Below are positions 63,301 to 64,000 of a stretch of DNA of 64,000 nucleotides, one piece after another. The position numbers were made by a program, and so were the translations under genes. Source of the DNA: Morinoia aosen (Eukaryota; Arthropoda; Malacostraca; Amphipoda; Talitridae). Numbering within the stretch: the stretch's first letter is position 1; every line of letters begins with the position of its first letter. The notes below the pieces were generated by a model that made no database searches, was not told the DNA's origin, and was given only the letters and a program-made list of their open reading frames with translations. The stretch covers positions 66,855,436 to 66,919,435 of the forward strand of contig CM059564.1 of assembly GCA_030386875.1 (NCBI GenBank), read 5' to 3'.

Positions 63301-64000
63301 GAAGTTAATATTCATCGGGCATGCGATATGTCGTTTCGTGATTGAACTCGTTAATGATTACGATTTCTCTCGTTCACTTGAACGTTTTGAGCAGCTCGAT
63401 TTACTAAATAATAACTAAAAATATAATAAAAACGCTTTAAGAAGAACTAATGATCTCCCATGCTCGTCTCTGGCCTCTAGTTTTATATTTTGAAGAATAC
63501 TTTGCGTGCGCCTAGGGAACTAAAATATTATTTCAGAGTTCCGTTGCTGTTTTACTTCATATTTAGCTGATGATTGTAGTAGGTCGGTGGCACGGATGAC
63601 GTGAAGTTGAGGCAGTCTTCTAAAATGAGAGCCAGTGATTGAGAGCCAGTGTTCTTACAGCTCATGAGAGCGACTTGTCTCTCGCTACTCCAATATAGAG
63701 CGCATTAGGTGCATCATTACCCTTAAGCAAGACTTTCTTCACATTTTGTCGCGGAATTGTAATGAACACAAAATTGGCTTACAGATTGGTTCAATTTCGA
63801 ATTTTTACTAATGTTGCGATCCAAACGTCTGCTTTCTCTTTCTGTTTCCTGTGTAGATATGGCCGCTTGCGTCTATTCGTTATGTAGCTTGTCACTCCTT
63901 ACGTGAAAACGTCCTTTGTGTAGATGTGGTGATTGTAGACACACGTCTACTTGCCTAATGATTAAAATTTTTTTTTCTCACTCTCAATTTTTCACCAGTA
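60353..64000 (+). other. Probable srGAP 3' UTR and downstream non-coding DNA
   Basis: No further srGAP-like coding segment is visible. AATAAA-type polyadenylation signals on the + strand occur at about 61090, 61977 and 62536. The first would give a 3' UTR of roughly 0.75 kb. A perfect hairpin lies at 61253-61282. Open frames here are short and have no protein-like composition. I see no neighbouring gene before the end of the window. Confidence 0.5.
61253..61282. repeat. Perfect hairpin downstream of srGAP
   Basis: TAAGAATTGTGGT, a 4-nt loop ATTA, then ACCACAATTCTTA: 13-bp arms with no mismatch, about 0.9 kb after the stop codon and 160 bp beyond the first AATAAA. It may lie in the 3' UTR if a distal polyadenylation site is used. 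Confidence 0.85.

Noticed and set aside
1-64000. CRISPR arrays, rRNA genes, viral genes or toxin systems
   Set aside because: None was seen. Tandem repeats here lack unique spacers, and the spliced host gene shows this is eukaryotic nuclear DNA.

Overview
The window is animal, almost certainly arthropod and probably insect, nuclear DNA. It is AT-rich, coding sequence is sparse and GC-rich, exons end in canonical GT..AG introns, and short retroelements with target-site duplications are scattered through non-coding sequence. There are no bacterial operons, CRISPR arrays or rRNA genes.

One gene dominates and reads completely on the + strand: an srGAP-family (SLIT-ROBO Rho GTPase-activating protein) gene. 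I assembled 17 coding exons from 4998 to 60352. All splice phases agree and the CDS is 3435 nt, giving 1144 residues plus stop. Exon 1 (4998-5466) encodes a 156-residue low-complexity N-terminal extension. A 36-kb intron follows. Exons 2-8 (41461-49215) encode the F-BAR domain, exons 9-13 (49558-52832) the RhoGAP domain, exon 14 (54597-54644) a 48-nt microexon, exon 15 (56943-57123) the SH3 domain, and exons 16-17 (58085-60352) a Pro/Ser/His-rich tail. The expected role is to bend membrane and switch off Rac/Cdc42-type GTPases at sites chosen by the SH3 domain.

Intron 1 is mostly repeats. A 28-bp minisatellite starts about 40 bp after exon 1 and is split by a short retroelement. That family has ten further recognisable copies in the window, several with 13-15 bp target-site duplications, and two subfamilies. 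A hAT-type MITE lies at 12108-12343 and a 33-bp minisatellite at 16350-16580. A very AT-rich block runs from about 16.9 to 25.6 kb. It holds a foldback-like element with about 500-bp inverted arms, flanked by 21-bp subrepeats, and a few GC-rich exon-like islands that I cannot assign. A diverged satellite of roughly 175-230 bp lies near 35 kb, and a possible alternative 5' exon near 37.7 kb.

Upstream of the gene (1-4997) I see only weak coding candidates on the minus strand. Downstream (60353-64000) is probably 3' UTR and intergenic DNA. I found no clear new gene system. The best leads are the foldback block with its exon-like islands, the cassette microexon with a NAGNAG acceptor, and the retroelement family.
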